Assembly (NCBI GenBank): GCA_016287555.1
Contig: JAEFAK010000080.1
Location: 1 to 7,596, forward strand
Origin: Oscillospiraceae bacterium
GTDB taxonomy: Bacteria > Bacillota > Clostridia > Oscillospirales > Oscillospiraceae
Reading direction: 5' to 3'
Length of the DNA: 7,596 nt
The stretch's first letter is position 1. Each line of letters opens with the position of its first letter. This document shows, one piece after another, positions 1-6,044 of this stretch. Position numbers and translations under genes: made by a program. The notes beneath the pieces were generated by a model. It worked only from the letters and a program-made list of their open reading frames with translations. It searched no databases and was not told the DNA's origin.

Positions 1-1
1 G

Positions 2-181
2 CCCTCGCTCGAAGCGCCCGTCCCGGCCGGGCACCGCGTCGGGACGCTGACGATAAAAAACGCGGCCGGCGAGACCCTGACCGAGAGGGCGATCGTCGCG
101 CCGGAGGAGGTCCCGCGCCTTACCTGGGGGCAGGTATTCGTCCGCTATCTCCGCATGCTCTGCTGCCTGAAAACGCATTGA
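2..181 (+). CDS. D-alanyl-D-alanine carboxypeptidase-like protein, C-terminal fragment (5' end outside window)
   Basis: The open frame from the window edge to the TGA at 179-181 gives 59 residues. The stretch 'EAPVPAGHRVGTLTIKN' resembles the small beta-rich C-terminal domain of PBP5/DacF-type D-Ala-D-Ala carboxypeptidases, where an 'aPv..G..vGtl.v' pattern precedes the last strands. It is followed by TWGQVFVRYLRMLCCLKTH, a short aromatic, hydrophobic and basic tail like the membrane-associating C-terminus of these enzymes. Such enzymes trim the terminal D-alanine from peptidoglycan stem peptides outside the membrane. The catalytic SxxK, SxN and KTG motifs lie upstream and cannot be checked. 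The call rests on one short domain, so another protein with a similar C-terminal domain is possible. The pgi start lies 54 bases downstream. Confidence 0.65.
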   Translation, partial: PSLEAPVPAGHRVGTLTIKNAAGETLTERAIVAPEEVPRLTWGQVFVRYLRMLCCLKTH

Positions 182-187
182 CGGGGC

Positions 188-216
188 TTGTATAAATCGC
201 CCGGATGGGATAAACT
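188..216 (+). promoter_or_regulatory. weak candidate promoter upstream of pgi
   Basis: TTGTAT (188-193) and TAAACT (211-216) are separated by 17 bases, a sigma-A-like arrangement matching the consensus hexamers at only 3 and 4 of 6 positions. It lies in the only AT-rich patch between the carboxypeptidase stop and pgi. Read-through from upstream is an equal possibility. Confidence 0.25.
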
Positions 217-235
217 ATCTCCGAGGTGATATCCC

Positions 236-1489
236 ATGATAAGATTTGACGCTTCCGCGGCCGGCATAGCCGAAGCCGCGCTCGCTTCCGCGGCGGAAAG
301 CCGCGCGCTGTCCGCGCTCTCGCTCCTTGAAAACGGCGCGGGAGCCGGCGGGGAATATACGGAATGGTTCCGTCTGCCGGAGAAGGGGGGCGGTCTGGCG
401 GAGATAAAGGCCGAGGCCGGACGCATGAGCGGCATGTCCGAGGTGCTCGTAGTCGTCGGGATAGGCGGCTCGTATCTCGGGGCGCGCGCTCTTATGGAGC
501 TGCTGACCCCGGAGTTCGGGCCTAAGCGCGTCATTTTCGCGGGCAAGGACCTCTCCGCCCGAAGGACGGCCGAGCTCATGAAATACCTCGGCGAGCGCGA
601 TTTCTCTCTCAACGTCATATCCAAATCCGGCGGCACGACCGAGCCTTCGGCCTCCTTCAGGCTTCTGCTCGGCCTGCTGGAAAAGAAATACGGCGCCGCC
701 GCGGCCGACCGCGTGACCGCCACGACCGACCCTGCCCGCGGCGCGCTGCTCGCTCTCGCGCGCGAGCGCGGCTGGCGGCATTTCGCCATCCCTTCCGGCG
801 TCGGCGGGCGCTACAGCGTGCTGAGCCCGGTCGGCCTCATCCCCGCGGCCTTCGCCGGGATAGACGTCGAGTCGATGCTCGCGGGCGCGCTGGAGGAAAA
901 GACCCGCATGCTCAGCCTCGGATCGGAGAGCCCGGAGCTCCGCTACGCCTCCGCGCGCAGGCTGCTCGCGGAAAAGGGCTTCTCCGGCGAACTGCTCTCC
1001 TGCTGGGAGCCCTGCCTGCGCGGTCTGGGCGAGTGGTACGAGCAGCTTTTCGCCGAATCCGAGGGCAAGGAGGGCAGGGGCATATTCCCCGTCAGCCTCG
1101 AGATGCCCGCCTCGCTGCATTCCATAGGGCAGTTCATCCAGCAGGGCCCGAAGACCCTCATGGAGACGATGCTCCATTTCAAGGACGACGGGCCCGATCT
1201 GCGCGTCCCCTCCTCCGGCGACGGAATGGACGACGATCTCTCCGGCAAGAGCCTCGGCGGCATAGCCTCCGCCATTCGCAGGGCGGTCATCCGCGCCCAC
1301 TGCGCGGGCGGCGTCCCCGTCATGAGCGTCGAGGCTGAAAAGCCCTGCGCCGGCGAGGCAGGAGCGCTCATCTGGTTTTTCGAGGCTGCCTGCGGCGTGT
1401 CGGCGTACATGGACGGAGTAAACCCGTTCGACCAGCCCGGCGTCGAGGACTACAAGAAGATCATGAAGGAACTTTTAAGAAACGAATAA
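236..1489 (+). CDS. pgi: glucose-6-phosphate isomerase
   Basis: This enzyme interconverts glucose 6-phosphate and fructose 6-phosphate in the cytoplasm, in glycolysis and gluconeogenesis. The 417-residue product carries both family signatures: SGVGGRYSVLSPVG at residues 187-200 and GVNPFDQPGVEDYK at 394-407. The sugar-phosphate isomerase (SIS) fold motifs GIGGSYLGAR (75-84) and SKSGGTTEP (129-137) are present. The active-site segment AESEGK (273-278), the histidine of SLHSIGQ (H295) and the lysine after GVEDY (K407) are in the expected places, so it should be active. It is somewhat shorter than the roughly 450-residue Bacillus-type enzyme it most resembles, with no obvious missing motif. GAGGTGAT at 223-230 is a near-perfect ribosome binding site 5 bases before the ATG. 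The next gene has its own promoter, and I see no terminator hairpin after the TAA. Confidence 0.97.
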   Translation: MIRFDASAAGIAEAALASAAESRALSALSLLENGAGAGGEYTEWFRLPEKGGGLAEIKAEAGRMSGMSEVLVVVGIGGSYLGARALMELLTPEFGPKRVIFAGKDLSARRTAELMKYLGERDFSLNVISKSGGTTEPSASFRLLLGLLEKKYGAAAADRVTATTDPARGALLALARERGWRHFAIPSGVGGRYSVLSPVGLIPAAFAGIDVESMLAGALEEKTRMLSLGSESPELRYASARRLLAEKGFSGELLSCWEPCLRGLGEWYEQLFAESEGKEGRGIFPVSLEMPASLHSIGQFIQQGPKTLMETMLHFKDDGPDLRVPSSGDGMDDDLSGKSLGGIASAIRRAVIRAHCAGGVPVMSVEAEKPCAGEAGALIWFFEAACGVSAYMDGVNPFDQPGVEDYKKIMKELLRNE

Positions 1490-1505
1490 TATTTCAAAAC
1501 CGGTG

Positions 1506-1534
1506 TTGAACAATCACGTTCGGGATGGTATTAT
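1506..1534 (+). promoter_or_regulatory. sigma-A-type promoter with extended -10, for the 137-residue P-loop gene
   Basis: TTGAAC (1506-1511) and TATTAT (1529-1534) are 17 bases apart. TGG lies directly before the -10, giving the extended TGn element. The local sequence is clearly more AT-rich than the flanking genes. Transcription would start near 1541, giving a leader of about 35 bases before the ATG at 1575. Confidence 0.7.
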
Positions 1535-1558
1535 AGAGAAAAGAAGAAATACTTGTTT

Positions 1559-1564
1559 AAGGAG
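1559..1564 (+). promoter_or_regulatory. ribosome binding site deciding the start at 1575
   Basis: AAGGAG lies 10 bases before the ATG at 1575. The in-frame GTG codons at 1503 and 1566 lie respectively upstream of the promoter and almost on top of this site, so neither is a plausible start. Confidence 0.7.
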
Positions 1565-1574
1565 CGTGGTCAAG

Positions 1575-1988
1575 ATGGTTAAGGTTATGATGGGCCTGAA
1601 GGGCTCGGGAAAGACGAAGCGGCTGGTCGAGCTGGTAAAGAAGGCCGTCGCGGAGGACAAGGGAAGCGTATACGTTATCGAGAAGGACCGTTCCCTCACT
1701 TATGAGATACCCTATGAGGCAAGGCTCATCTTCGCCAGCGATTACAGCATCGGGACTTTTGAGTTCCTTAAGGGATTCATCAGCGGCCTGCACGCAGGCA
1801 ACTACGACGTGTCGACCGTTTTCATAGACAGCCTTTTCAAGCTCGTCGATACGAAGGATATTGCGGAGACGGAGAAATTCCTCGACTGGCTCTCCGCGTT
1901 TTCCGAGAGAGAGAACATATTCTTCTTCATCACCATCAGCGACGATATCTCCAACGCCACCCAGGGCATGAAGAAGTATTTTGAATAA
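1575..1988 (+). CDS. uncharacterised P-loop (Walker A) protein, Clostridia-type
   Basis: This 137-residue soluble protein has a P-loop at its very N-terminus: GLKGSGKT, residues 7-14. A hydrophobic strand ending in acid, VFIDS (82-86), is a plausible Walker B, and FFFITIS (116-122) looks like the next core strand. It should bind ATP or GTP. It has no signal peptide, membrane segment or added domain, and nothing shows a substrate. I recognise the pattern from small hypothetical proteins widespread in Clostridia, sometimes labelled generically as ATP-binding or, doubtfully, PilT-like. It is far shorter than real PilT motor ATPases. It has its own promoter, is followed by a GC-rich hairpin and looks monocistronic. 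Its codon use is somewhat less GC-biased than that of its neighbours. It is a real gene of unknown function. Confidence 0.88.
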   Translation: MVKVMMGLKGSGKTKRLVELVKKAVAEDKGSVYVIEKDRSLTYEIPYEARLIFASDYSIGTFEFLKGFISGLHAGNYDVSTVFIDSLFKLVDTKDIAETEKFLDWLSAFSERENIFFFITISDDISNATQGMKKYFE

Positions 1989-2002
1989 ATAAAGGGAAGG
2001 CA

Positions 2003-2024
2003 GGCGGGGCAGTTTTGCCCCGCC
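2003..2024 (+). terminator. GC-rich hairpin, probable leaky intrinsic terminator or attenuator
   Basis: GGCGGGGC (2003-2010) pairs perfectly with GCCCCGCC (2017-2024). An A-T pair can close the loop to GTTT. The following bases, GCGTTTATTT, are T-rich, but the run is separated from the stem by GCG and broken by an A, so termination is probably incomplete. The hairpin ends 14 bases before the ATG of the next gene. It therefore sits between the P-loop gene and the NTPase-XdhC-HIRAN block, for which I find no separate promoter. Confidence 0.6.
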
Positions 2025-2038
2025 GCGTTTATTTGAGG

Positions 2039-2545
2039 ATGAAGCTGCTGCTGACCGGTCTGCCCGGCGCGGGAAAGAGTACCATAGTCCGCGCCATGCT
2101 CTCTGCCTCGGGCAGAGACCCGCGCGGGTTTTATACGGCCAAGGGCGCTCCGGCTGAAGACGGGAGCGTCCCGGTATTTCTGCGCCCGGCCTCCGGGGAG
2201 GGCGAGCCCCGCCTCGTGGGGAGGGTGTATCCCGACCGCGCCGAGGGCTGTCCCGAGGCCTTCGATGCCTCCGCCGCGCTGCTCGAGGGCATCCCCGAGG
2301 GCTCGCTCGTCGTCATGGACGAGCTCGGCTTCATGGAAAACCGAGCCGAGGTATTCAAGGCGCGCGTTCTCGCCGTTCTGGCGGGCGATTACGATATTAT
2401 AGCGGTCATAAAGCCGCGGAGCACCCCTTTCCTCGACGCCGTCCGCGCCGTCGGGGGCGTCGAGCTCGTCGGGATCGACGAAACTGACCGCGAAGCGCTC
2501 CGGCGGGAGCTCGTCGGGCGCGCGGAAAGGGAGCTGAAAAGATGA
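2039..2545 (+). CDS. THEP1-like nucleoside triphosphatase (P-loop NTPase)
   Basis: The 168-residue protein begins MKLLLTGLPGAGKST, with the Walker A motif at residues 7-15. A Walker B, VVMDELGFME, lies at 91-100 with D94 and E95. This layout, including the 'DE.G.ME' form, matches the THEP1/NTPase_1 family of small nucleoside triphosphatases, which hydrolyse NTPs in vitro and whose cellular role is poorly known. Its gene overlaps xdhC by 4 bases, so a role in molybdenum-hydroxylase maturation is a reasonable inference. The ATG at 2039 is chosen because the Walker A strand begins there, as in the family. However, GAGG (2035-2038) abuts the ATG with no spacing, so initiation looks poor. TTG codons at 2033 and 2015 are in-frame alternatives without a better binding site. 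A YqeC-type accessory protein is an alternative identity that I consider less likely. Confidence 0.8.
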   Translation: MKLLLTGLPGAGKSTIVRAMLSASGRDPRGFYTAKGAPAEDGSVPVFLRPASGEGEPRLVGRVYPDRAEGCPEAFDASAALLEGIPEGSLVVMDELGFMENRAEVFKARVLAVLAGDYDIIAVIKPRSTPFLDAVRAVGGVELVGIDETDREALRRELVGRAERELKR

Positions 2546-3543
2546 AAAAGATCCTTGACAGGATAATTACCGCGGGCGTCCCCGTGATGCTCGTTTCCGT
2601 TACGGCCTCGTCCGGCTCCGTCCCGCGCGGGGCCGGAGCCATGATGGCCGTCACGGCCGACGGCGTTTCCGTCGGGACGATAGGCGGCGGCAGGGTCGAA
2701 TTCGAGGCGCAGAAGAAGGCGCTCAAGATGCTCGCAGAGGGCAGGGGCGGCTCGCACGCCTATATCCTCGCCAAAAACGACGTCGAGGATCTCGGCATGA
2801 TCTGCGGCGGCGACGTGACGGTCTATTTCCAGCTCGTCGCTCCCGACGGGACGGAGCCCTTCAAATGCCTTCGCGAGGCGCTCGAGCTCGGCGAGGACGC
2901 ATGGCTCGTCCGCGCGCGCGAGGGCGGAGAGTTCACGGCTATAGGCGTATGGCGCGGCGGCAGGCTGCGCTTCGCTCCGGAGCTCGACGAGGAGAAGGTC
3001 CGCCCGCTGCTCGGCAGCGGCGCCGTCCTGACGGACGATTTTTACGTCGAGCCCATATCGCTCTCCGGCGTGACGTACGTCTTCGGCGGCGGCCACGTCG
3101 CGCAGGAGCTCGTCCCCGTGCTTGAGCACGTGGGCTTCCGCTGCATAGTGTTTGAGGACAGGCCCGATTTCGCGTCGCGCGAGCTTTTCCCGACGGCGTT
3201 CGGCCTCGTGCTCGGGAGCTTTTCCGCCATAGCCGACAGCGTAAAGATCGTCCCGCGCGACAACGTCGTCATCATGACCCGCGGCCACGGCTTCGACTAT
3301 GAGGTCATCGCCCAGGCCCTCGCGACCCCCGCGGCGTATATAGGCTGCATCGGCAGCCGCCGCAAGATAGCCGCGACGAAGGCACGCCTTTTTGAGGAAA
3401 AGGGCTATACCGAGGAGGATTTCGCCCGCGTGCATACGCCGATAGGGCTGGAGATAGGCGCGGAGACGCCCGCGGAGATCGCCATAAGCGTAGCGGCCGA
3501 GATGATCCGGTACCGCGCCGAGCACGGCGGCGAGAGAAGATGA
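2542..3543 (+). CDS. xdhC: XdhC/CoxI-family molybdenum hydroxylase maturation factor
   Basis: This 333-residue cytoplasmic protein has the two XdhC domains. The N-terminal XdhC/CoxI domain shows TASSGSVPRGAGAMM (21-35), GTIGGGRVE (45-53) and GMICGG (85-90). The C-terminal Rossmann domain shows FGGGHVAQEL (181-190), EDRPDFA (205-211), GCIGSRRK (268-275) and the closing IGLEIGAETPAEIA (301-314). XdhC proteins bind molybdenum cofactor and help sulfurate and insert it into xanthine dehydrogenase-type enzymes. No hydroxylase subunit lies in this window, so its client is elsewhere. The ATG overlaps the NTPase stop (ATGA), with GGGAG at 2529-2533 eight bases upstream, and the stop overlaps the next gene in the same way. 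This suggests translational coupling of three genes. The family call is secure; the client enzyme is not known. Confidence 0.93.
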   Translation: MKKILDRIITAGVPVMLVSVTASSGSVPRGAGAMMAVTADGVSVGTIGGGRVEFEAQKKALKMLAEGRGGSHAYILAKNDVEDLGMICGGDVTVYFQLVAPDGTEPFKCLREALELGEDAWLVRAREGGEFTAIGVWRGGRLRFAPELDEEKVRPLLGSGAVLTDDFYVEPISLSGVTYVFGGGHVAQELVPVLEHVGFRCIVFEDRPDFASRELFPTAFGLVLGSFSAIADSVKIVPRDNVVIMTRGHGFDYEVIAQALATPAAYIGCIGSRRKIAATKARLFEEKGYTEEDFARVHTPIGLEIGAETPAEIAISVAAEMIRYRAEHGGERR

Positions 3544-4112
3544 GCGTATTCGACGAGGCGCTGGAGCTCGCCCGCCGCGGAGACGCGAAGGGGACTCTGG
3601 AGCGGTGCCGCGTGCTTCTCCGCTCCCCGGAGCGGATCGATCCGGGAACGCTCCTTCTGACCCTGTTCGACGCGAGAGCGGGGGAGAAGCTTTCCCCGCG
3701 CGATTTCCGCGCCGCATGGAAGCTCGCCTTGCGCTCGGAGGGGACGGAGAGGATAAGACTTTTCAACAGACTTTCCGCGCTGCGCCCGCGCTCGCCGCTG
3801 CTTCCGCGCGTCGGGGCTCCGCGTCCGCTGCTCGTGACGACGGCCGCAGGGACGTATTACTGCGCCCCGGAGGCGGTATCGTCCGTCGCGCCTGGCGGAA
3901 CGCTGTCTCTCGTCCGCGAGCCGGACAATCCCCATGACGCGCTCGCCGTCCGCATAGATAACGCAGCCGGGGAGAAGATAGGCTACGTTCCCCGCGCGCT
4001 CAACGCCGACATAGCCGCCCTGCTCGACGCGGGCGTACGGCTTTCATGCCGCGCCGTCTCCGTCGAGGCGGGAAAAACGGCCCCGTTCATCACGGTCTCG
4101 GTGGAGGAATAA
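3540..4112 (+). CDS. HIRAN-domain protein
   Basis: The protein has 190 residues. Residues from about 97 to 190 form a HIRAN domain: VTTAAGTYYC (99-108) opens it, REPDNPHDALAV (126-137) is the hallmark motif, KIGYVPR (146-152) follows, and then a segment of the LNADIAALLDAG type. In eukaryotic HLTF, HIRAN binds DNA 3' ends; free-standing bacterial HIRAN proteins have no settled function. Residues 1-95 are predicted helical and rich in Leu and Arg, with no motif I recognise. There is no nuclease or helicase domain, signal peptide or membrane segment. The ATG overlaps the xdhC stop by 4 bases and the upstream ribosome binding site is weak (GAGAGAAG), so translation probably depends on coupling to xdhC. 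It is the last gene of the block. Confidence 0.87.
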   Translation: MSVFDEALELARRGDAKGTLERCRVLLRSPERIDPGTLLLTLFDARAGEKLSPRDFRAAWKLALRSEGTERIRLFNRLSALRPRSPLLPRVGAPRPLLVTTAAGTYYCAPEAVSSVAPGGTLSLVREPDNPHDALAVRIDNAAGEKIGYVPRALNADIAALLDAGVRLSCRAVSVEAGKTAPFITVSVEE

Positions 4113-4116
4113 GATA

Positions 4117-4145
4117 ACATAATATTGCATTATGTAGAATTATGT
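4117..4145 (+). repeat. three copies of ATTATGT (one inverted, two direct) upstream of a promoter
   Basis: ACATAAT (4117-4123) is the reverse complement of ATTATGT (4129-4135). A second direct copy of ATTATGT lies at 4139-4145, exactly 10 bases, or about one helical turn, after the first. The set lies between the HIRAN gene stop and the -35 element at 4168. It could be an operator, or chance repetition in an AT-rich gap. The hairpin it can form is too weak and lacks a T tract for a terminator. Confidence 0.4.
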
Positions 4146-4167
4146 CGATTTACGCGATTGATTTTTC

Positions 4168-4197
4168 TTGCCATAGAGCATGGAGGCGTGCTACTAT
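4168..4197 (+). promoter_or_regulatory. sigma-A-type promoter with extended -10, for the DUF6514-like and pepV genes
   Basis: TTGCCA (4168-4173, 5 of 6 consensus) and TACTAT (4192-4197, 4 of 6) are separated by 18 bases. TGC directly precedes the -10 as an extended TGn element. Transcription would start near 4204, giving a leader of about 43 bases before the ATG at 4247. Confidence 0.68.
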
Positions 4198-4233
4198 CGA
4201 CGCGCTTTTCCCTTTTAGGGACAAATCAATTGC

Positions 4234-4238
4234 GGGAG
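4234..4238 (+). promoter_or_regulatory. ribosome binding site deciding the start at 4247
   Basis: GGGAG lies 8 bases before the ATG at 4247. Opening the frame further upstream (4142) would place the start before the promoter, without a binding site. Confidence 0.65.
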
Positions 4239-4246
4239 TGATCATA

Positions 4247-4450
4247 ATGCCGGAAAAGGTTCTGTACCGTCTGTGCGAGTGCGCGGGCGAAAACGGGACG
4301 ACATGGGGGATAGAGGCTTTCGTCTCCGCGGCGAAGGCCGAGGACATATCCCCGGACCGCGAGGCGGTCAGCGGGCTCTGCGCTCTTATGAACGAGGAGG
4401 GGCTCGAGCTCGTACATATGCTCGACGTCATAACGGATTTCCTTCCGTAA
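4247..4450 (+). CDS. small DUF6514-like protein, function unknown
   Basis: This is a 67-residue soluble protein with no signal peptide, membrane segment or cysteine-pair metal site. The pattern TWGIEAF (18-24), then EDIS (32-35), a central helix containing LCALMNEEGLEL, and the end HMLDVITDFLP resembles the DUF6514 family of Clostridia. Members there share a '(Y/W)GI' strand, an 'eDIS.d...V..L' helix and a C-terminal 'H..DVI.DFL'. I recognise the family from memory of this pattern, not from a search. Its gene is preceded by its own promoter and lies 22 bases upstream of the dipeptidase gene, so the two are probably co-transcribed. Nothing in the sequence indicates a biochemical role. Confidence 0.75.
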   Translation: MPEKVLYRLCECAGENGTTWGIEAFVSAAKAEDISPDREAVSGLCALMNEEGLELVHMLDVITDFLP

Positions 4451-4460
4451 ATAAATAAAA

Positions 4461-4464
4461 AGGA
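4461..4464 (+). promoter_or_regulatory. ribosome binding site deciding the pepV start
   Basis: AGGA (within AAAAAGGATG) sits 8 bases before the ATG at 4473. It overlaps the in-frame ATG at 4464, which therefore cannot use it, so 4473 is the preferred start. Confidence 0.6.
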
Positions 4465-4472
4465 TGATAGAC

Positions 4473-5876
4473 ATGGATATCGAACGCAGGATAGACGAAT
4501 GGACTTCTTCGCACGCCGCCGAGCTGAAGGCGGATATGGCGAAGCTCATAGAGATACGCAGCGTCGTCGGCGAGGCGGAGCCCGGCGCGCCCTTCGGAAA
4601 GGGCCCGGCCGCCGCGCTCGATAAGGCGATCGAGATATGCCAAGGCTACGGCTTTGCCGTCCGCGACTACGATCACGCCGCCGCCTGCGCGTCTTTCGGC
4701 GAGGGCGACCGTCTGCTCGACATGCTCGCGCATCTGGACGTCGTCGACGTCGCCGACGGCTGGGACACCGATCCCTTCACGCTCGTCGAGAGAGACGGCA
4801 TGCTCTACGGCCGCGGCGTCAGCGACGACAAGGGCCCGCTCGTCATCGCGCTCTATGCGATGCGCTGCATCAGGGAGCTCGGCGTTCCCCTCAAGGGCTC
4901 CGTCGGCCTGATAATGGGGACGGACGAGGAATCCGGCATGCGGGACCTGCCGCATTACTTCGCGGTCGAAAAGAACGCGCCGAACACCTTCTCGCCCGAC
5001 GCGGATTTCCCGCTCTACAACGTCGAGAAGGGCCATATGCACGGCTTCTTCTCCGCCGGATGGGAGGCGCAGACGGCTCTGCCGCGCGTCGGGAGCTTCT
5101 CCGGCGGCTTCAGGTTCAACGTCCTGCCAGCCGACGCGGAGGCCGTAATCCTCGGCATCGACGGGAAGACCGTCAGCGAGATCTGCGGCAAGAAGGCTCA
5201 GGAGCTTAAGGTCACGTATAAGGTCGAGCCGGCCGAGGGCGGCGTGAAGCTCTCGGTCTCCGGCCTCTCGTGCCACGCGAGCGTCCCCGAGACGGGCGTC
5301 AACGGCATAACGGCGCTTGCGGAGCTGCTGGCCGCGCTCCCGCTTGCCGACTGCCCCTCGACGAGGGCGATACGCTCCGTGGCGAAGCTTTTTCCCGCCG
5401 CCGACTGCAACGGCACGGCGCTCGGCGTGGACATGGCCGACGAGGTCTCCGGCCGCCTGACGATGGTGCTTTCCATCCTCAAGCTGGACGAGAAGGGGAT
5501 AGAGTGCACGCTTGACAGCCGCATGCCCATCTGCGCGACCGAGGATAACTGCGTAAAGCCGATCGTCTCCCTGCTCGAAGCGGAGGGCTTCAGCGCGAAG
5601 GCCGATTATTCCGCGCCGCACAACACCCCCGGCGAGGGCGAATTCGTCCGCACCCTGCTCGCCTGCTACGAGGCGGTAAGCGGGGAGAAGGGCCGCTGCC
5701 TCTATACCGGCGGCGGGACGTACGTCCACGATATCGACGGCGGCGTCGCCTTCGGACCGACCTTCCCGGGCTTCGAGTCCAATATCCACGGCAACAACGA
5801 ACGCATGAGTGTCGCCGACGCGCTCAAGGCTGTCCGCATCTATGCCCGCGCCATCGCGGCGATATGCGGCAAATAA
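4473..5876 (+). CDS. pepV: M20-family dipeptidase, PepV/Sapep type
   Basis: This 467-residue cytoplasmic zinc peptidase of the PepV/Sapep group hydrolyses dipeptides, and related short substrates, as the last step of peptide use. The start of the domain reads GEAEPGAPFGKGPAAALDKA (33-52), typical of the group. Expected metal and catalytic residues are all present: H87 and D89 in AHLDV, D119 in SDDKGP, E152 and E153 in GTDEESG, D176 in SPDADFP, and H439 in ESNIHGNNE. H268 in GLSCHAS, within the lid domain, is the likely transition-state-stabilising histidine. Spacing is nearly collinear with lactobacillar PepV, and the length is normal. YTGGGTYVHD (411-420) is also characteristic. Substrate preference cannot be read from sequence. 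The gene lies 22 bases after the DUF6514-like gene and ends before a strong terminator, completing a two-gene transcription unit. Confidence 0.94.
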   Translation: MDIERRIDEWTSSHAAELKADMAKLIEIRSVVGEAEPGAPFGKGPAAALDKAIEICQGYGFAVRDYDHAAACASFGEGDRLLDMLAHLDVVDVADGWDTDPFTLVERDGMLYGRGVSDDKGPLVIALYAMRCIRELGVPLKGSVGLIMGTDEESGMRDLPHYFAVEKNAPNTFSPDADFPLYNVEKGHMHGFFSAGWEAQTALPRVGSFSGGFRFNVLPADAEAVILGIDGKTVSEICGKKAQELKVTYKVEPAEGGVKLSVSGLSCHASVPETGVNGITALAELLAALPLADCPSTRAIRSVAKLFPAADCNGTALGVDMADEVSGRLTMVLSILKLDEKGIECTLDSRMPICATEDNCVKPIVSLLEAEGFSAKADYSAPHNTPGEGEFVRTLLACYEAVSGEKGRCLYTGGGTYVHDIDGGVAFGPTFPGFESNIHGNNERMSVADALKAVRIYARAIAAICGK

Positions 5877-5891
5877 CTCGAAAACAGATAT

Positions 5892-5927
5892 AAAAATGCG
5901 CGGAGAGGTCTTCTCCGCGCATTTTTT
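5892..5927 (+). terminator. strong intrinsic terminator after pepV
   Basis: TGCGCGGAGA (5897-5906) pairs with TCTCCGCGCA (5912-5921) around a short loop. The stem is extended by five A-T pairs (5892-5896 with 5922-5926). A run of six T follows the GC stem at 5922-5927. Because the flanks are A5 and T6 it could also work on the opposite strand, but no opposing gene is present. Confidence 0.93.
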
Positions 5928-5985
5928 CGTTCAAATATGCAAAAATCATTCAGTTCATGAAAATAAACTTTGTGCTGATATCCGC

Positions 5986-6014
5986 TTGACGCTGGGCGCT
6001 TGCGGGTATATCAT
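5986..6014 (+). promoter_or_regulatory. sigma-A-type promoter for the sodium-pump decarboxylase operon
   Basis: TTGACG (5986-5991) and TATCAT (6009-6014) each match 5 of 6 consensus bases and are spaced by 17. Transcription would start near 6021. The gap 5877-6097 otherwise holds only the pepV terminator, an AT-rich upstream stretch and a leader of about 77 bases. Confidence 0.8.
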
Positions 6015-6037
6015 TCTTTTTAATGACCTGAAAAGAA
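6014..6037 (+). repeat. inverted repeat over the transcription start of the decarboxylase operon
   Basis: TTCTTTT (6014-6020) and AAAAGAA (6031-6037) are exact reverse complements separated by 10 bases. The left arm touches the last base of the -10 element and the right arm lies just inside the transcript. That position is typical of a repressor operator. The arms are low in complexity, so chance is possible. Confidence 0.4.
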
Positions 6038-6044
6038 CCGGAGA

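Noticed and set aside
178..183. TTGACG as a -35 element for pgi
   Set aside because: No acceptable -10 lies 16-18 bases downstream; the bases there are GC-rich. It also overlaps the stop codon of the preceding gene.
755..766. Perfect palindrome CTCGCGCGCGAG within pgi
   Set aside because: It encodes a Leu-Ala-Arg-Glu stretch in GC-rich codons, and similar runs recur by codon bias. There is no reason to assign a site.
215..1300. Long open frame on the - strand opposite pgi
   Set aside because: Its product is a low-complexity Arg/Gly/Ala-rich sequence with no motif and it lies entirely opposite a well-supported enzyme gene. It is a by-product of GC-rich codon use.
2389..3717. Long open frame on the - strand opposite the NTPase, xdhC and HIRAN genes
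   Set aside because: It has the same Arg/Ala/Gly-rich character, spans three real genes on the other strand and has no supporting start signals.
4117..4135. AT-rich hairpin after the HIRAN gene considered as a terminator
   Set aside because: The stem is only seven weak pairs and no T tract follows. It is kept only as a possible protein-binding repeat.
4428..5789. 453-residue open frame on the - strand opposite pepV
   Set aside because: There are no recognisable motifs, and the + strand gene has all M20 metal ligands in place.
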